A stretch of 13,999 bases of DNA from Candidatus Krumholzibacteriia bacterium (GTDB taxonomy: Bacteria; Krumholzibacteriota; Krumholzibacteriia; LZORAL124-64-63): the NCBI GenBank assembly GCA_016744275.1, contig JADGEP010000013.1, forward strand, positions 1 through 13,999. The letters are read 5' to 3'. The notes beneath the pieces are model-generated. The model made no database searches. It was not told where the DNA came from and was given only the letters and a program-made list of their open reading frames with translations. The position numbers and the translations under genes were made by a program. Below, piece after piece: positions 12,558 to 13,999 of the stretch. The first letter of the stretch is position 1, and the number at the start of each line of letters is the position of its first letter.

Positions 12558-13999
12558 ATGAGCCCCCGCCGCGCCCTTTTTGCATTTCTGCTGATCTTGG
12601 TGATTTACCCCCTCGGTTTGGCCGCCATCAGCCAGGTGCGCCCCCTCGATGGCGACGAAGGCTACTACGCCACGGCGGCCCGCCTGGTCAGTGAAGGCCA
12701 CACGCCCTATAAGGATTTTTTCTATCCCCAGATGCCGCTTCTGCCTTATGTGTACGCCCCGTTTTACAAGCTGGTCGGGTCATCCCTGGCCGGGATGCGC
12801 CTCTTGTCGGTCCTGTTATCGGCCCTGGCCCTCGTCGTGTGGGGGTTGTTTTTGCGGGCCCGGTTTGGTGACCGCCCTATGTTTGTCATCGGCGGCTTGT
12901 TGCTGGTGGCGCTGAACCCGTACCTGCTGTCGTGGAACGTGACGATCAAGACCTATGCGCTGTCCAACCTGGGTGTTTTTGCCGCGCTGTGGACGGTGGA
13001 CCGCGGCTTTCAAACGCGGCGGGTGGTGTGGTTCCTGTTGGCCGGATTGGCGGCGGGCTTGGTCGTTGAAGCGCGATTGCTCTACTTGCCATGGGCGGGT
13101 TCGTTGCTGGCGGCGTTGGCCTGGACCCATTGGCGCCATCCACAGGTGGGTGTCTCGCTGCTTTCGATCGCGGCCGCCAGCGCGGGTTTTTTGCTGGGCC
13201 TGTTGCCGGCCGTGGCGCTGTTTGTCTCGGATCCGGCGCGTTTTCACTTCAACAATCTGGACTACCACAACCTGCGGTTCAGCCAACTGGATCGCAGTGC
13301 TGGCGACAACGCGACTCAGGCCGTGGCGGCGCTGCAAGAGGGCGCGCGCGCGTTGTTCCTGAATCCGTACCTGGTGATGCTGATCCTGCTGGCGGTTGTG
13401 GGTTGGGTGGCGGTGCGGCGTTCCGCCGATTCCCGGGATTTGAATTTGCGGCCCCTGATTTTAGTGGCCGGTTTGGGCGCGGCGGTCCACGCGGTGGCTT
13501 GCCTGTTTCCTGACCCGGTGCACGCGCAATATTTCACGAGTCCGTTGGCGCCGATGCTAGCCCCACTGGCACTGTTGGGCGTGGTGGATCTGGCTCGCCG
13601 TTTTGGACGACCCACGACTTTGGTGACCGGTGTGGTGGTGTTGTGCTGTGTATTGTGTTTTATGGATCTGCAGGTGCGGCGCACGGGCATCATCTGGGAT
13701 GAAGTTTGGAGCTTCGAACATCTGGACGAAGTGAGCGCGAATATCGAGTCGCGCACCGAAGCGGGCGATTTGGTTTTGGCGTTCTGGTCGGGATATGTGT
13801 TCGAAAGCGAACGGGAATATGTGCCGGGTTTGGAGAATCATTTTGCCCTGGGCGTGGCTGAAAAACTGACCATGGATGAGAAAGGCGCGTACCGCATCGC
13901 CGGCAAGGAAATGCTGCTGAAGATGATCCTGACCAAGGCGCCCAAAGTGGTGGTCCTGGGCGGCTGGATGCACGAAGTGAATACGACCATGGACCAGCG
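12558..13999 (+). CDS. GT-C family glycosyltransferase (PMT/ArnT-like), partial at window end
   Basis: An open frame from ATG 12558 runs without a stop to the window edge (480 codons), so the C-terminus is missing. It resembles the PMT_2/ArnT group of integral membrane glycosyltransferases, which move sugars from polyprenyl-phosphate donors onto lipids or proteins on the periplasmic side. The first loop carries PLDGDEGYYA (29-38) with the expected Asp-Glu pair D33-E34, then the family-like stretch YKDFFYPQMPLLPYVYAP (51-68). About nine to ten membrane helices follow (for example 6-24, 82-99, 107-125, 133-146, 156-170, 199-223, 269-285, 298-314, 327-343 and 354-368), then a soluble C-terminal part from about 375. 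The ribosome site is weak. It is divergent from the diguanylate cyclase. Acceptor and donor are not readable. Confidence 0.85.
   Translation, partial: MSPRRALFAFLLILVIYPLGLAAISQVRPLDGDEGYYATAARLVSEGHTPYKDFFYPQMPLLPYVYAPFYKLVGSSLAGMRLLSVLLSALALVVWGLFLRARFGDRPMFVIGGLLLVALNPYLLSWNVTIKTYALSNLGVFAALWTVDRGFQTRRVVWFLLAGLAAGLVVEARLLYLPWAGSLLAALAWTHWRHPQVGVSLLSIAAASAGFLLGLLPAVALFVSDPARFHFNNLDYHNLRFSQLDRSAGDNATQAVAALQEGARALFLNPYLVMLILLAVVGWVAVRRSADSRDLNLRPLILVAGLGAAVHAVACLFPDPVHAQYFTSPLAPMLAPLALLGVVDLARRFGRPTTLVTGVVVLCCVLCFMDLQVRRTGIIWDEVWSFEHLDEVSANIESRTEAGDLVLAFWSGYVFESEREYVPGLENHFALGVAEKLTMDEKGAYRIAGKEMLLKMILTKAPKVVVLGGWMHEVNTTMDQ

Noticed and set aside
12417..12701. N-terminal extension of the HDOD-GGDEF protein up to 12701
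   Set aside because: It would overlap the divergent glycosyltransferase start at 12558, lacks family sequence, and the GTG at 12416 has a good ribosome site.

Overview
The window is GC-rich, gene-dense bacterial DNA with an AT-rich edge over about the first 180 bases. Clear Shine-Dalgarno sites, an exported 5'-nucleotidase, PAS-rich hybrid kinase signalling, an HDOD/GGDEF regulator and an MvhD-type iron-sulfur protein suggest a free-living Gram-negative bacterium, perhaps deltaproteobacterial or from an FCB-like uncultured phylum. This placement is weak inference. No phage, transposon, CRISPR, rRNA or tRNA was seen.

Layout: (1) 186-1678, plus strand: an orphan MvhD-like [2Fe-2S] protein, then a signal-peptide-bearing DUF3179 protein. 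(2) 1690-5742, minus strand: a hybrid histidine kinase and, upstream of it, an isocitrate/isopropylmalate-type dehydrogenase ending at a strong intrinsic terminator. (3) 5896-7179, minus strand: a polytopic GT-C-like membrane protein. (4) 7367-9599, plus strand: an exported 5'-nucleotidase and a class I methyltransferase four bases after it. (5) 9600-10371, plus strand: a highly foldable leader of about 240 nt followed by a small ACT-like protein. (6) 10392-12416, minus strand: an HDOD-REC-GGDEF diguanylate cyclase. (7) 12558-13999, plus strand: a second GT-C glycosyltransferase, cut by the window edge.

The main discovery is at 764-1678. The DUF3179 gene looks broken by a TGA at 1088-1090, but the same frame continues intact for another 195 residues. 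The TGA lies exactly where the family has the first Cys of its conserved CPLC motif, giving U-P-L-C. A 7-bp hairpin with a 5-nt loop starts just downstream, and its loop begins 20 nt after the TGA and has a G at its second position, as expected of a bacterial SECIS. UGA ends at least four other genes here, so it is a normal stop. The best reading is a secreted UxxC selenoprotein of a family whose function is unknown; I do not know of a described selenoprotein form, but could not search.

The second item of interest is the leader before the ACT-like gene. A 7-bp closing helix (9654-9660 with 9756-9762) encloses several hairpins, and a further pairing flanks the ribosome-binding site. It looks like a cis-regulatory RNA and matches no riboswitch consensus that I can recall. 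Two c-di-GMP/phosphorelay-type regulators and two GT-C proteins suggest signalling and envelope glycan functions, but the genes do not form one obvious pathway.
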